From SMYC01 sp965197495 (GTDB lineage: Bacteria; Acidobacteriota; Vicinamibacteria; Marinacidobacterales; SMYC01): a stretch of 64,000 nt of DNA. The stretch covers positions 1,984,001-2,048,000 of the forward strand of contig OZ240210.1 of assembly GCA_965197495.1 (NCBI GenBank), given 5' to 3'. The notes under the pieces were generated by a model. It saw nothing but the letters and a program-made list of their open reading frames with translations, ran no database searches and was not told the origin of the DNA. The stretch's first letter is position 1; every line of letters begins with the position of its first letter. The translations under genes and the position numbers were made by a program. Shown piece after piece: positions 1-9,276 of the stretch.

Positions 1-125
1 CGAGTCCTTCCATGATTCCGTTTGTGCTCTTAAGCAGTGAGAACCCTTCATGGTAGGAAAGGTCCCAGTAGGTTGTCAACCCACCTCGACGAGCCAGTCA
101 TGTGCCGACCGGCCGACCGACCGAG

Positions 126-155
126 TTGACACGCTTTTTGCCGCCGGCCTATACT
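126..155 (+). promoter_or_regulatory. Sigma-70-type promoter of the iron-sulfur cluster
   Basis: TTGACA at 126-131 and TATACT at 150-155 are separated by 18 bp and face the A-type carrier gene, whose start lies 116 bp downstream. A ribosome binding site (AGGAGA, about 259-264) precedes the ATG at 271. The leader also contains CTGA and TCAG half-sites around 163-180 that could be an operator, but this is weak. Nothing coding was recognised in bases 1-125. Confidence 0.6.
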
Positions 156-270
156 GGGGATGTCTGAGCGTTTAGTCAGGTTTGCTGGATTACCCTGTCG
201 TTTAAGCAGTTAAATCGGGCAAGGAGTTATCCCGGGGACCCGGCAATCGAGATTCTAGGAGAAGTACCGA

Positions 271-594
271 ATGATTACTATTACGTCACTGGCAGCCGTG
301 AAAGTGCAGGAGTTCCTCGCGCAGAACGGACGCCCCGAAGCTGCGCTTCGCGTGCGCGTCGTGGGCGGTGGCTGCTCCGGATTCCAGTACCAGCTCGCAC
401 TCGACGACGCCGCTTCGGAAGGTGACGAAGTCTTCGAGCACGATGGCGTGAAGTTTTTGGTCGATCAACGCAGCCACCTCTACCTCGATGGCACGGAGAT
501 TGACTACGTCGAAGACATTATGGGATCAGGGTTCCGTTTCAACAACCCGAACTCGACTGGAAGCTGCGGCTGCGGCGAGTCGTTTCAAGTCTAG
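271..594 (+). CDS. erpA: A-type iron-sulfur cluster carrier (ErpA/IscA/HesB family)
   Basis: A 107-residue cytosolic protein of the normal length for A-type carriers, which accept an Fe-S cluster from the scaffold and deliver it to apo-enzymes. The three family cysteines are visible: one in GGGCSGFQY near residue 35 and the pair in SCGCGE near the C-terminus. ErpA and IscA cannot be separated reliably from the sequence alone; the symbol is a best guess. It is the first gene after a good promoter and is followed by a ferredoxin, a membrane protein and a zinc-ribbon protein on the same strand. An Rrf2-type regulator with three cysteines faces it from 2243-2695, so control by iron-sulfur status is plausible (inference). 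Confidence 0.9.
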   Translation: MITITSLAAVKVQEFLAQNGRPEAALRVRVVGGGCSGFQYQLALDDAASEGDEVFEHDGVKFLVDQRSHLYLDGTEIDYVEDIMGSGFRFNNPNSTGSCGCGESFQV

Positions 595-661
595 GCAAAG
601 TCTAGGCCAGATCTCACGGCTCCGAGCCCAAGCGAAGAGCCTAAGTCCACGGACCCCATCT

Positions 662-949
662 TTGACCACCTCCGATCTCGTTCGGATCGAGATCGAGGGC
701 TCCCCTTTCGACGTGCCACGAGGCGAGGTCCTTCTCGCCTGTGTCCAATATATAGTTAGGGATGAAGTCCCTGTCTTGGGACGGTTTTGTTGGAGCAACG
801 AGTGCGGCAATTGCGAGATGAGTATCGCGAAGGAGGGCATGTTGTTGCCCACCCGATCCCGCGGCTGCCAGACGGTCGTGGAAGAAGGCATGCGCGTTTC
901 CGAGCTCACGCCCGACCTCCGCTACTGGATCCACCACAAGCTGTCGTAG
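662..949 (+). CDS. 2Fe-2S plant-type ferredoxin-like protein
   Basis: The protein (about 95 residues) carries the plant-type 2Fe-2S ligand pattern: FCWSNECGNC gives C-x4-C-x2-C, and a fourth cysteine follows about 18 residues later in RGCQTVVEEG. It should be a small electron carrier. The open frame extends upstream across the end of the A-type carrier, but no ATG or GTG occurs after that stop; the TTG at 662 is the only usual start codon that leaves a ferredoxin-sized protein. The ribosome binding site is weak, so translation may be coupled to the preceding gene. It lies 13 bp before the next gene and is probably co-transcribed with both neighbours. Confidence 0.75.
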   Translation: MTTSDLVRIEIEGSPFDVPRGEVLLACVQYIVRDEVPVLGRFCWSNECGNCEMSIAKEGMLLPTRSRGCQTVVEEGMRVSELTPDLRYWIHHKLS

Positions 950-962
950 CAGCGCGCGGCTA

Positions 963-1760
963 ATGATCGGGCACGTCACAGCTCTCCTCGCCGGCCATAT
1001 GGCCTCGGGAGCGCTCTTCATCACCGCTCTTCTGGCGCTCGCGAACGAGCTCCCGAAGAGCTTTCTGCGCTTCTGCGCGGCCGCGTCCGGCGCGTCAGCG
1101 GCCTCGGCGGCGCTCCTCGACGCAGGCACGTCGCGATTCGTGTGGCTCGGCCTGGCCATCGTCGCCGGGCTCTGGTACGCCGCCCTCCGCCGCGGCGCGG
1201 GGACCAGAAGGGAATTTCTCGTGCTCCCGGCGACCGCCGCCGTCGTCGCGCCCGTGCTCTACGCTATCGCGTCTAACATCAAAGGCATCAACGGCATCAA
1301 CGGCACCAGCGGCACCGATCTGCTCGCGCTTTCCATTGCGGGTAGCCTCAGCTCGTCGCTGATCCTCGGCGCCGTGCTCGTCTCCATGATTCTGGGGCAT
1401 TGGTATCTCGTCGATGCCAGCCTCTCCATCGCGCCGCTGCGCGCTGGAGCGTTATGGCTCTGGATCGCGGTCTTGCTGCGTTGGGCGGTCGTCGTGGCCG
1501 TGCTCTTCTTTGGCGGCTTCGAAGTGTTGAAGGTGGGCCGCGCCGCGGATCTCATCTTCTCGACGGGAGGTCTGTTCTTCTTGTTCCGTACTCTCATGGG
1601 TCTCATCGCGCCGCTTCTTCTGACCGGGCTCATATGGCAGACGGTCAAGATGCGCTCGACGCAATCAGCCACCGGGCTTCTCTACGTGGCCTCGTTCCTC
1701 GTGCTGTTCGGTGAGAGCTTCTCGCAGTTTCTATTCGTGGCGACAGGTTATCCCCTGTGA
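963..1760 (+). CDS. Polytopic membrane protein with conserved-looking histidines, unknown function
   Basis: A 265-residue very hydrophobic protein with about eight predicted membrane segments. It starts with IGHVTALLAGHM and has GHWYLVD in a central helix; such intramembrane histidines could bind heme, but this is only an inference. A loop near residue 105 carries the tandem tripeptide GINGINGTSG, encoded by a 9-bp repeat. It overlaps the next gene by 4 bp (stop and start), so the two are translationally coupled. Sitting behind a ferredoxin, it may take part in membrane electron transfer. I do not recognise a named family. Confidence 0.65.
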   Translation: MIGHVTALLAGHMASGALFITALLALANELPKSFLRFCAAASGASAASAALLDAGTSRFVWLGLAIVAGLWYAALRRGAGTRREFLVLPATAAVVAPVLYAIASNIKGINGINGTSGTDLLALSIAGSLSSSLILGAVLVSMILGHWYLVDASLSIAPLRAGALWLWIAVLLRWAVVVAVLFFGGFEVLKVGRAADLIFSTGGLFFLFRTLMGLIAPLLLTGLIWQTVKMRSTQSATGLLYVASFLVLFGESFSQFLFVATGYPL

Positions 1761-2212
1761 CGGCGCTCTCGGTCGGCTATTACTGCGACCAATGCTCGCT
1801 CTACAACATGTACACCCTGCCCCCGGAAAGCGGGGCAGGGCGTTGCGAGCATTGCGGTCACGAGCACACGGCGCAGCCGAGCCGAGCCGCGTTGAACGGC
1901 GGGCCTCTCGACCGCTGCCCCCAATGCGAGAACCTTTATTTATACCAGCGCAAGGACTTCCCCCAGCAGCTCGGCTGCGCGGCCGTCACGGGGACGGTAG
2001 TGCTGTCATCGGTCGCCTATGCCTTCTGGCACTTTCCGGCCGCGCTCGCGGTGCTCGTCATCGCGTCCATCGCGGATCTCACGCTCTACCACTGGCTCGG
2101 CGATGTCACGGTTTGTTACCGGTGTCACGCCGAGCTTCGTGGCTTCGTGCCGAACCCGGAACACGGCGCCTTCGACATGCACCGCGCAGAGGAGTACGAG
2201 GCCGGGCATTGA
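1757..2212 (+). CDS. Zinc-ribbon membrane-anchored protein
   Basis: A 151-residue protein with two N-terminal CxxC pairs (CDQC near residue 10 and CEHC near 30), a further CPQC near 54 and CYRC near 122, i.e. two treble-clef or rubredoxin-like zinc ribbons. Between them, residues about 74-112 form two hydrophobic segments (GCAAVTGTVVLSSVAY and the following AALAVLVIASIADLTLY). The ribbons are therefore probably on the same side of the membrane as a hairpin anchor. Function unknown. It is the last gene of the iron-sulfur operon and its stop is about 30 bp from the convergent Rrf2 gene. Confidence 0.65.
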   Translation: MTALSVGYYCDQCSLYNMYTLPPESGAGRCEHCGHEHTAQPSRAALNGGPLDRCPQCENLYLYQRKDFPQQLGCAAVTGTVVLSSVAYAFWHFPAALAVLVIASIADLTLYHWLGDVTVCYRCHAELRGFVPNPEHGAFDMHRAEEYEAGH

Positions 2213-2242
2213 GCGACCCGTGAGCAGTGACCAGTGGACCCG

Positions 2243-2695
2243 TCAGCCGTCCGTCTGAATGGTGATGGGCTTCTGCCGATCGTGGTGGGGGGCCTGTAGC
2301 ATCGCGGCCATCGTCACGCTTCGCAGGAACTCGACCATCTGGGTCTGCGCCTGATCCCACACATGCTGCATCTCGCAACTGTCGAGAATCGTGCAGTCCT
2401 CATGCTCCGCCTCGACGCACTTGTTGAGCCGCACAGGACCTTCCACCGACTCGATCACGTCGAGAAAAGAGATCGCTTCCGGTGACCGCGCAAGGGCGTA
2501 GCCGCCATGCGCCCCTTGTTGCGACTTGACGACGCCTCGACTCGCGAGAAGCGGCAGGATCTGGGCCAGAAACGCCTGTGGGATGTCCTTGGCTTTCGCG
2601 ATCTCACTCACCCGACCGTAGCTGCCCGAGGAGATACGCGACAGGTAGATCACGGCGCGAAGGGCGTAATCACTCTTGCGGGTAAGCTCAAACAT
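2243..2695 (-). CDS. Rrf2-family transcriptional regulator (IscR/NsrR-like)
   Basis: A 150-residue winged-helix regulator. The N-terminus (MFELTRKSDYALRAVIYLS) and the wing (SQQGAHGGYALAR) are typical of Rrf2. Three cysteines in NKCVEAEHEDCTILDSCEM (C-x7-C-x5-C) match the cluster-binding loop of IscR, NsrR and RsrR, so it should carry an Fe-S cluster. It converges on the ErpA/ferredoxin operon. Its own promoter (TTGGTC-17-TATACT on the minus strand) overlaps a short palindrome, suggesting autoregulation. Iron-sulfur, nitric oxide and redox sensing cannot be told apart here. Confidence 0.9.
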   Translation of the reverse strand: MFELTRKSDYALRAVIYLSRISSGSYGRVSEIAKAKDIPQAFLAQILPLLASRGVVKSQQGAHGGYALARSPEAISFLDVIESVEGPVRLNKCVEAEHEDCTILDSCEMQHVWDQAQTQMVEFLRSVTMAAMLQAPHHDRQKPITIQTDG

Positions 2696-2705
2696 GAAGC
2701 GCTAC

Positions 2706-2749
2706 GTAGACCCCTACAAAAGTATATCCCACACGAGCGACGGGACCAA
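2706..2749 (-). promoter_or_regulatory. Promoter and possible operator of the Rrf2 gene
   Basis: Read on the minus strand, TTGGTC (2749-2744) and TATACT (2726-2721) are 17 bp apart. Just downstream of the -10, near the expected start, lies GTAGGGGTCTAC (2717-2706), an interrupted palindrome GTAG-N4-CTAC. Its placement would allow autorepression. The palindrome is short and may be chance. Confidence 0.45.
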
Positions 2750-2767
2750 CGGCGGTAGAATGCGTTC

Positions 2768-3418
2768 GTGATGAAGCTCGTCATCTTCGATCTGGACGGC
2801 ACCCTGATCGATTCCGCCGAGGACATCGCACACTCGGTGAACGAGCTTCGAGAGCACATGGATAGGTCCCCGCTTCCGCTCGACGTGATCGAGAGCTATA
2901 TCGGAAACGGAGTGCGCGTGCTCCTCGAGCGCGCATTCGGCGATGCCGCGGCGGCGGCGATCGACGAGACGCAGCGCATGTATCTGCCGATTTACCGGCG
3001 ACGGCTGCTCGACAACACCCGCGCCTATCCCGGCGTTGTCGAGACCCTGGATGAGCTCCAAAACGGCGGCCGGACGCTCGCGGTGCTGACGAACAAGCCG
3101 CGTCGAGAAAGCCTCATGATTCTCGAAGGCTTGGGTCTTCGAAAACATTTTCGATCGGTTTACGGCGGGGACTCGTTCGAGCGCAAAAAGCCCGATCCCT
3201 CGGGTGTCCGCCACCTTCTCGACGAAGAGGGACGCGCACCGGATGAAGCCCTGTTCGTCGGGGACTCGCGCGTCGATCTCGAGACCGCACGCAACGCCGG
3301 CGTGCGGTCTTGCCTCGTCTCTTACGGCATCCGTCCGGAGGCCTCCGCCGCACTCAAGCCGGATTTCCGGATCGACGACATGCGAGAGCTCACGGCCATC
3401 GTTTTAGTCGGGGCTTGA
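2768..3418 (+). CDS. gph: HAD-family hydrolase, phosphoglycolate phosphatase-like
   Basis: A 216-residue HAD superfamily phosphatase of subfamily IA. Motif I is FDLDGTLID at residues 7-15 with both catalytic aspartates; motif II is the TNKP stretch near residue 108; motif III lysine and motif IV (FVGDSRVDLETARNAG, near 157) are present. A helical cap domain lies between motif I and II. Phosphoglycolate phosphatase is the most likely role, but pyrophosphatase PpaX-type members look similar. It is monocistronic, and starts 72 bp from the divergent Rrf2 gene. Confidence 0.85.
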   Translation: MMKLVIFDLDGTLIDSAEDIAHSVNELREHMDRSPLPLDVIESYIGNGVRVLLERAFGDAAAAAIDETQRMYLPIYRRRLLDNTRAYPGVVETLDELQNGGRTLAVLTNKPRRESLMILEGLGLRKHFRSVYGGDSFERKKPDPSGVRHLLDEEGRAPDEALFVGDSRVDLETARNAGVRSCLVSYGIRPEASAALKPDFRIDDMRELTAIVLVGA

Positions 3419-3461
3419 GACGGGCGCCGATCTTTCCGCTACTGGAGACCGTGTTCTAATA

Positions 3462-3659
3462 CTAACCCTAATCGCAAATAAACGTCACCGTGTCTGAGGT
3501 CTTTGGCCCCGTGAATAGCACCTTTTCCAGGTTCTGCATACACCGTGCAGAATCACCTATAGTGGCGGCGAGCGGGTGCCCCAGCACGAGCTTCTCGCCT
3601 GCGCCCAGTGCGGCTGTTTCGCGTTTTCGTGCTTCGAAGATTTTGCGATTAGGGCTAAT
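3462..3659 (+). repeat. MITE-like element with 18-bp terminal inverted repeats
   Basis: CTAACCCTAATCGCAAA at 3462-3478 is matched in inverted orientation by TTTGCGATTAGGGCTAAT at 3642-3659. The similarity extends a few imperfect bases outward on both sides. The 200 bp between has no credible gene. The structure resembles a miniature inverted-repeat element. No second copy was seen in this window. The rest of 3419-4226 has no supported gene; it holds this element, a 26-bp motif near 3893 shared with 49918, and the 82-bp repeat at 4053-4134. Confidence 0.5.
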
Positions 3660-4052
3660 TCTAGCCAGGTAAACCTGAAAGCGCGGCCGCTCCTCAAATC
3701 GTCCGCATGAGGCGCCTTAAGAACGGCCACGGAGACACAGAGTTTCGAAAACACTTACCGTTTCCGCTGGGCGCGACGAGATCTTCCAGGGAGCTCACGA
3801 CGTCACCGTCCGCCGGGATGACGCTGCTAGCAGCGTCGAACACAGAGGCAACAATAGAGCCCGCCGAGTGCTCTTCGCTCGCTCTCGCTTTCTCTGTACT
3901 ACTAACCCGAAAAAGCTTCTATTTCTTGCAAGAATTTGAGCGGCTGCGGCCGGATCCGCGAGAGGGTAAATCAGTTAGAAGAGTCACCGCGGCGAAGAAT
4001 TGGGACGGCGCACACTGAGAATGGGACCGAGGCGCGAAGCGCCGAGCACCAC

Positions 4053-4134
4053 GAGCTGACCGCTGAATGCTGACCGCTGACCGCTCGCGGCGGAGCCGTC
4101 CTCCAATTTGGTTGCGGCTCCGCCGCGCTGTGCC
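4053..4134 (+). repeat. 82-bp dispersed repeat, copy 1 (heptamers plus strong hairpin)
   Basis: This 82-bp segment is identical to 52004-52085. It begins with heptamers TGACCGC/TGAATGC (4057-4084) and ends with a perfect 12-bp stem, GCGGCGGAGCCG paired with CGGCTCCGCCGC, around a 16-nt loop containing TCCTCC. In the second copy the first bases are the end of a four-helix-bundle gene; here no such gene is present. The hairpin could act as a terminator or a REP-like element between the two convergent genes. Confidence 0.8.
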
Positions 4135-4226
4135 TCTGTGGCCATCCGCTTTGGTTGCGGCCGCAGGCTGCGCTTGGACGTAGTTCGAAAGTGTGAACAA
4201 GATCCTCGTTTCCGAGCGGTTAGAGC

Positions 4227-4781
4227 CTAATACGGTGAGAGAGGCATATCCGGCTCCAAATCCACCCCGAGAGCATCGGCGACGCGGTTGACGTGATTGA
4301 AATAACCGATGACGTGGACGAGCACGAGAATGTCCTCATCCGAAAGGCCGTGGGCCCGCAGCGGGTCGAGGTTGCCGCGCGCCGCGTCTCTCGGCTTCTC
4401 GGTTAGCTTCAAGGCGAAGTCCACGATAGCTCGCTGCCGCGGCGTGAGCTCGGCCCCGGCGGGGTCATCCATCACCGCACGCGCGAGCGCGTCGTTCTCG
4501 GAAACTTGACGGAGATCCTCCCCGTGAGCCTCCGTTCAGTAGTGGCAGTGATTGGTCTTCGAGACGACCGTCGCGACCATCTCGCGCTCGGTGCGCGTGA
4601 GCCCCGAAGCTCCATGCATCGCTTTGATGTAGAGCTCCATGAACGTGCGCATGATGTCGGGCCTCAGGCTCTGGATTTTGACGATGTGAAACACTTTGCC
4701 TGCGCGTTTCACGGCGGCGTCATATTGACGCGCGAGATCTCCGGTCGCGTCTTTCTCCGAAACGGTGTCGATCCAGGCCAT
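4227..4781 (-). CDS. AhpD-like (carboxymuconolactone decarboxylase family) probable selenoprotein
   Basis: The frame runs 184 codons with one internal stop, TGA at 4538-4536. Upstream it reads as the N-terminus of an AhpD-like peroxidase-related protein (MAWIDTVSEKDATGDLA...) and downstream, in the same frame, as its C-terminus (TEAHGEDLRQVSENDALA ... GYFNHVNRVADALGVDLE). The TGA is codon 82 and falls exactly where the family has the second cysteine of its CxxC active site: NHCHY-U-TEAHGE. A perfect stem starts at the next base (see 4509-4538). Selenocysteine is therefore the best explanation, giving a CxxU redox centre. The start at 4781 has AAAGGAGG upstream. The protein probably reduces peroxides or disulfides. 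selA, selB, selD and the Sec tRNA are not in this window, so recoding must be supported from elsewhere. The alternative is a nonsense mutation of TGC or TGT. Confidence 0.8.
4509..4538 (-). promoter_or_regulatory. Candidate bacterial SECIS element after an in-frame UGA
   Basis: Directly 3' of the UGA (4538-4536) the mRNA reads ACGGAG, G, CUC, ACGGG, GAG, GAU, CUCCGU. The outer stem ACGGAG/CUCCGU has 6 perfect pairs and the inner stem CUC/GAG has 3, separated by a 1x3 internal loop. The apical loop ACGGG sits 11-15 nt after the UGA, within the distance expected for a bacterial SECIS, and has the G residues usual there. The hairpin lies inside codons that are conserved in AhpD-like proteins. 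Confidence 0.7.
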
Positions 4782-6074
4782 GTCGAGCTCCCTCCTTTTT
4801 TTGTGCCCACGCGGCATCGAAGATGTTATCTTCTCTTTATCACGTAACCCGAGTTAACTTCTTGCCATCGATTCTGATCGTCGTCGACGAGGAAACCGTC
4901 CGGGCCACTTTCCAAGACGTCCTCGAAGCCGAAGGACATGAAGTGGTCACCGCGTCGAGTTTCACTGAAGCCAAAGAGCGCCTCGAGGCCAAGCGTTTCG
5001 ACGCCGCGCTCACGGACCTCATGCTCCCCCAGGAGAGCGGACTATCTTTGCTTCGCTATGCCGCCGAGCGGGACGAGACGATGAGCGTGGTCATGGTCAC
5101 CGGCCATCCCGATCTCTCGACGGCGGTCGAAGCGTTGAAAGAAGGCGCTTACGACTACATCACCAAACCCGTCAGCCGGCGCGCGCTGCTCGTCGTGGTC
5201 GAACGCGCTTGCGAGCGCAACACTCTCCTTCGAGAGAAGCGCCGCCTCGAAGCCGAGAACGAAGACTATCAACGATCGCTGGAAGGCAAGGTTCGCGAGC
5301 GTACCACCCGGCTCCGCGAGTCTGAGAAGCGCTATCGCGAGCTCTTTCAGGAAACCCGCCGCGCTTATGAAGAGCTGAAAGAAATTCAAGAAAAGTTGAT
5401 TCGCTCCGAGAGACTCGCCGCCGTGGGAGAGCTCGCCGCACAAATCGCTCACGAGATTCGGAACCCACTCGGCGCGATCTCGAACTCCGTTGGCGTGCTC
5501 AGACGCGACCTGGAGCTGCACGGCGACGATCGGCGGCTCCTCGAAGTGGTGGACGAAGAGTCGCAGCGGCTCGAAGGGATCGTGGCGGATTTTCTTCGCT
5601 TCGCGAGGCCGCGCCCGATTCACAAGACACCGCAAGACATCACGGAGATACTCGACGATCTACTGCTGCTCGTCTCGCAGGAGCCCAGGGGGAGCAAGAT
5701 TCGTATCGAGAAAGGATACGAGCCCGATTTGCCCCGAGTGGAGCTCGATCCGGCACAAACGCGCGAAGCCCTCTGGAACCTCCTCATCAACGCCGCGGAG
5801 GCGATGCCGGACGGCGGCGATTTGCACGTCTCCGTAGGCCGATCCAGAAAAGGTGACGACTTCCTCGAGGTCGTCGTCACGGATTCCGGCACGGGCATCA
5901 GCAAGAGCGAGCAGGAAAAAATCTTTCAACCTTTTCACTCGACCAAAGCCGACGGGACCGGGCTGGGTTTGGCCATCGTACACCGCGTCGTCGAGGCGCA
6001 TGCCGGTGAGACAGAAGTTGAAAGCGAGGTGGGGCAAGGGAGCTCGTTTCGGCTCCGATTCCCCGTGACTTCAA

Positions 6075-7499
<1,425 letters not shown>

Positions 7500-7502
7500 C
7501 TG

Positions 7503-7537
7503 TCAGTCGTCAGTCGTCAGTCATCAGTCGTCAGCGC
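7503..7537 (+). repeat. Heptamer tandem repeat, TCAGTCG type
   Basis: Five head-to-tail heptamers: TCAGTCG, TCAGTCG, TCAGTCA, TCAGTCG, TCAGCGC. They start 4 bp after the NtrC-type gene stop and fill the short space between two convergent genes. The same TCAGNNN pattern recurs at 17531, 33754, 4057 and 52008 (the last two inverted). Confidence 0.8.
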
Positions 7538-7573
7538 GTGCTGAAAGCTGGCGAGAGAAGACTGGTAGCTGAA

Positions 7574-9010
7574 TTACTCCGACGCATTCAAGCTCGGATC
7601 AATCGCCTGCGCCTTCTCCAACGTTCTTTGGGCGCGCAGGTGTAGTCCCGCCTCTTCGTAGAGCTTCGCCAGCTCGAGCTGATACGAGGCCTTGAACGGG
7701 TCCAAGTTCGCCGCGATCTTCAGATTTTTTTCCGCGTCCTGGCGCCATTTTGGATTATTCGAAAGTGCCAAGCCCAGCAGGTGGTAGTAGGCAGCGACCT
7801 CCGGGGCCGCCTCGACCGCTTGTCGGGCCAGCTCGATCGCGCTCCAGAAGTCGCTGCTGTCGTAGGCTTGGCGCGCGCGTTGATCGAAAGCCTTAGCGTC
7901 GTTCGGATCGCGTCTCAAAACTTTTCGTCGTTCGTCCGGTCGAGGCCCCTGCTGCTGAGTTTGCTCGTACTGTTTCTCTTTCTCATGAAGCGTTTCGTAG
8001 CGTCCTCGAAGCTCGTCCGATGTCAGCGTCTCGTAGGCCGCGCTGATCCGATGAAAAACGAAGGAAAGTTTTTCCTGGAACTCCGGCTCGGTGATACGAC
8101 GAAAACGGTCGGGGTGAAATCGTTTCGCTCCTCGAAAAAACGCCTGCTTGACCTGCTCGGCGCTCGCGCCGCGTCGAATCCCCAAAACCTGCCAGTGATC
8201 CTGGTCTTTCATCTCTTGAAAGAGCTGTTCTACCGACGCCCGTTCCAGATCTCTAGGGGCCTCTTGGTGCAGCGTCTGGCCAGTGTCGGCATCGTCCTCG
8301 TGGTCGTCCCGCTCTGGCTCGACGATAGCACTTCCCTCCATTTCGATGACCTCGGCGGCCAGCAAACCCATGAGCGTGCGTGCCGTTTTCTCTTCAGGAA
8401 GAGGACTAACGGCGAAGATGTCCTTGGGAGCCTGGGTGCCATCGATGCGCGAGAGGACGAAGCCTTCCTCTGGCTCGAGGTGGATCCACTGGAACCGCTT
8501 TAGGGGATCCGTTGGAAAGCCTAGCGTCCGCTCATCGCTCTTGAGAGCCTCGATCTCCTCCGAGACATCGGGTGTCCGGCGTACGGCTTCCATGAGGATA
8601 TCGGCCACGGAGAGGGGCGCTTCGAGGCATGCGTCGACACTCGACAAGGGCGAGAACGCCAGGCGGTTGGGCGGCTTGATGAGCTGCGTACATGCGATCT
8701 CGAGAAGCTGGAGCCTCACGAAGGCCTCGATATCGGGCTCTTCGATGATTTTGAGCTCGGCGAGGATCTCGCCCAATTTCCAGCCGCTCTTGATGAAATT
8801 GGCAGCGTCTTCGAAGTGCTGCCGGGTGATTCGACCATGGCGGATCATCACTTCACCGAGGCGATCTTCGTCGTCGCTCGAGGAGGCGCTCACGACGAAG
8901 CCCGACTGGAAGTAGACAGCGCGGCGCGCAGTGCCGGCTTCGCACGTGAGGACACCGGTGCGTTTTTCGTAGTAGAGCTTCTTGAAAGCCTCTGCCACTT
9001 GTTGGTTCAT
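7574..9010 (-). CDS. DUF4388/PATAN-like, J-domain and TPR protein
   Basis: A 478-residue cytosolic protein. Residues about 1-215 are DUF4388 (PATAN-like), a module common in Acidobacteriota and Myxococcota signalling proteins. Around residue 270-345 is a J domain with the HPD motif (FHPDRFRR), so it should stimulate a DnaK-type ATPase. The C-terminal 110 residues are tetratricopeptide-like helices (AYYHLLGLALSNNPKW and following). An acidic linker separates the parts. It is convergent with the NtrC-type gene. Its partner chaperone could be the DnaK at 15629-17530 (inference). Confidence 0.85.
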   Translation of the reverse strand: MNQQVAEAFKKLYYEKRTGVLTCEAGTARRAVYFQSGFVVSASSSDDEDRLGEVMIRHGRITRQHFEDAANFIKSGWKLGEILAELKIIEEPDIEAFVRLQLLEIACTQLIKPPNRLAFSPLSSVDACLEAPLSVADILMEAVRRTPDVSEEIEALKSDERTLGFPTDPLKRFQWIHLEPEEGFVLSRIDGTQAPKDIFAVSPLPEEKTARTLMGLLAAEVIEMEGSAIVEPERDDHEDDADTGQTLHQEAPRDLERASVEQLFQEMKDQDHWQVLGIRRGASAEQVKQAFFRGAKRFHPDRFRRITEPEFQEKLSFVFHRISAAYETLTSDELRGRYETLHEKEKQYEQTQQQGPRPDERRKVLRRDPNDAKAFDQRARQAYDSSDFWSAIELARQAVEAAPEVAAYYHLLGLALSNNPKWRQDAEKNLKIAANLDPFKASYQLELAKLYEEAGLHLRAQRTLEKAQAIDPSLNASE

Positions 9011-9250
9011 GGGCAGCTTCTGAAAGCGAACGAGACTGGTTGTTGATGTACTTAGATTCTATCAAACGAACGAGGTATGCGGATGAAGGAACGACACGCC
9101 GCAAACGGGGAACGGCAAGATTGCTTTGTTTCAATTTTTAATGTAAGAACGACACGATCAGTTTCAATATTGAATCATTTGGGCGCGACATCCATAGGGA
9201 ATTCCCCGCAAACCGTTGAAAAAAAAGCTAAATCAGAATCTAGCGCAAGC

Positions 9251-9267
9251 TGGCATGCCACTTGCTT
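9251..9267 (+). promoter_or_regulatory. Sigma-54 (RpoN) promoter
   Basis: TGGCATG-N4-TTGCTT matches the sigma-54 consensus TGGCACR-N4-TTGCW with one difference. The invariant GG (9252-9253) and GC (9264-9265) are spaced correctly for -24/-12, so transcription should start near 9277. No coding region follows that would need it; three hairpins follow instead. An NtrC-type activator is encoded 2 kb away. Confidence 0.65.
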
Positions 9268-9276
9268 AGGCCAATG

